Assembly (NCBI GenBank): GCA_900759455.1
Contig: CAAEVI010000032.1
Location: 1-40,598 of the forward strand
Source: Erysipelotrichaceae bacterium
Lineage (GTDB): Bacteria; Bacillota_I; Bacilli_A; Erysipelotrichales; Erysipelotrichaceae
DNA length: 40,598 nucleotides
Direction: 5' to 3'
Shown here in pieces: positions 40,072 to 40,598 of the stretch (position 1 is the stretch's first letter; each line of letters opens with the position of its first letter). A program made the position numbers and the translations under genes. The notes beneath the pieces were generated by a model that saw only the letters and a program-made list of their open reading frames with translations, made no database searches and was not told where the DNA came from.

Positions 40072-40598
40072 TCAAATGACTCATCTTTAAAAAGTAATCG
40101 TTAATTTGTAAACATTAATAAGTTCTTAATGAAAAAGATAATATTTAGTATGTAACGCAAGCTATTCAATACATATCACATTATTCTTATAACATTAACA
40201 ATTTACCACATCTAATATCATCTTAAAACCTAGCAATATGTACCGTTATACTTTTCAGTATACTTCGCTCAAATTTTCCACGCAAGAAAAAGATTTACAT
40301 TATATAACAACAAATTTCTGTTTATTTACGCATTCAATTTTGAATCTTACTATATTCAAAAGCTGGTGTAAATATTTACTGTTTGATAAATTAATTTGTA
40401 TGCCTGGGATGCAACTATTCAAGTATAAAAATTATATTTACGTATATTGGTTTGCATTAATAAAGCCTTCTAGAATAAAACATTATTGAACGAGATATAC
40501 ATGTAAATCTCTTATTATTGAAAACACGTAGATTAAATATCAATCAAATTGATTGTCGGACACAGAAGTGCTAAGTAACGTGCAAAACGTATATTACC
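40072..40598. other. 527-bp AT-rich stretch without a supported gene
   Basis: No ORF here has both a ribosome-binding site and a plausible protein. A short inverted repeat CATTAA/TTAATG lies near 40110-40130. No tRNA, repeat array or insertion sequence end is visible. The region continues beyond the window. Confidence 0.6.

Noticed and set aside
40238..40489. 83-aa plus ORF near the right end
   Set aside because: No Shine-Dalgarno, composition as expected from random AT-rich DNA, no recognisable fold.
1..40598. CRISPR array, tRNA/rRNA genes, insertion sequences, prophage genes
   Set aside because: I looked for regular short repeats, cloverleaf or CCA ends, transposase motifs and phage structural genes, and found none. 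The only sizeable exact repeat is inside the surface-protein gene.

Overview
The window looks like a chromosomal segment of a low-to-mid GC Bacillota (Firmicutes). An Erysipelotrichia-like gut anaerobe is my best guess. It is an inference from the mixture of lysine riboswitch, arginine T-boxes, PPi-dependent phosphofructokinase, ascorbate PTS and BspA-type LRR/Ig-like surface protein, not from a marker gene. Most of the window is dense and operonic with Shine-Dalgarno starts. From about 38.9 kb to the end it becomes clearly AT-rich and gene-poor, with small unfamiliar ORFs. Layout, left to right. (1) 1-2452, minus: a secreted multi-domain Big_2/LRR_5 surface protein that runs off the left edge. 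(2) 2689-7256, minus: lysine operon lysA-dapF-dapA-dapB-dapH behind a lysine riboswitch with a terminator. An M20 deacetylase (probable N-acetyl-DAP deacetylase) and an AIM24-family protein follow on the plus strand. (3) 9344-17311, minus: a complete arginine operon argG-H-C-J-B-D-F behind a T-box leader with a CGU (Arg) specifier. (4) A plus-strand M15 (VanY-like) D,D-carboxypeptidase. (5) 18778-21185, minus: a three-gene polar amino acid ABC importer behind a second CGU-specifier T-box, which points to arginine as its substrate. (6) A SIS-domain gene broken by an A9 tract, and a plus-strand PPi-PFK. (7) 24014-32591, minus: an ascorbate/ula-type operon in the order ulaG, ulaC (IIA), ulaA (IIC), ulaB (IIB), an uncharacterised 343-residue beta-propeller-like protein, ulaF, ulaE, split transketolase (N and C halves) and a HAD phosphatase. 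No ulaD decarboxylase is present. A plus-strand pair diverges from it: a two-TM TPR-like protein and a DeoR/UlaR-type regulator. (8) 34606-38810, minus: a DUF3795-like cysteine-rich protein, then a cell-surface acyl-transfer cassette (SGNH esterase, DUF4358-like protein, MBOAT, DHHW protein). (9) 38.9-40.6 kb: an AT-rich tail with a 67-aa ORF that has a perfect Shine-Dalgarno sequence and a tail-anchored protein with an RNxxxH (HEPN-like) motif. How the parts fit together: the lysine and arginine blocks are amino-acid biosynthesis controlled by RNA sensors of lysine itself or of uncharged tRNA-Arg, with the arginine importer under the same signal. The ula block would import ascorbate (or a related acid sugar) as its 6-phosphate, open the lactone, and pass pentulose phosphates through two epimerases to D-xylulose-5-phosphate. 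The operon-encoded transketolase then feeds this into central metabolism beside PPi-PFK. The decarboxylation step has no visible gene here, and one conserved-looking gene of unknown function sits inside the operon. That is the most attractive unexplained point in the window.
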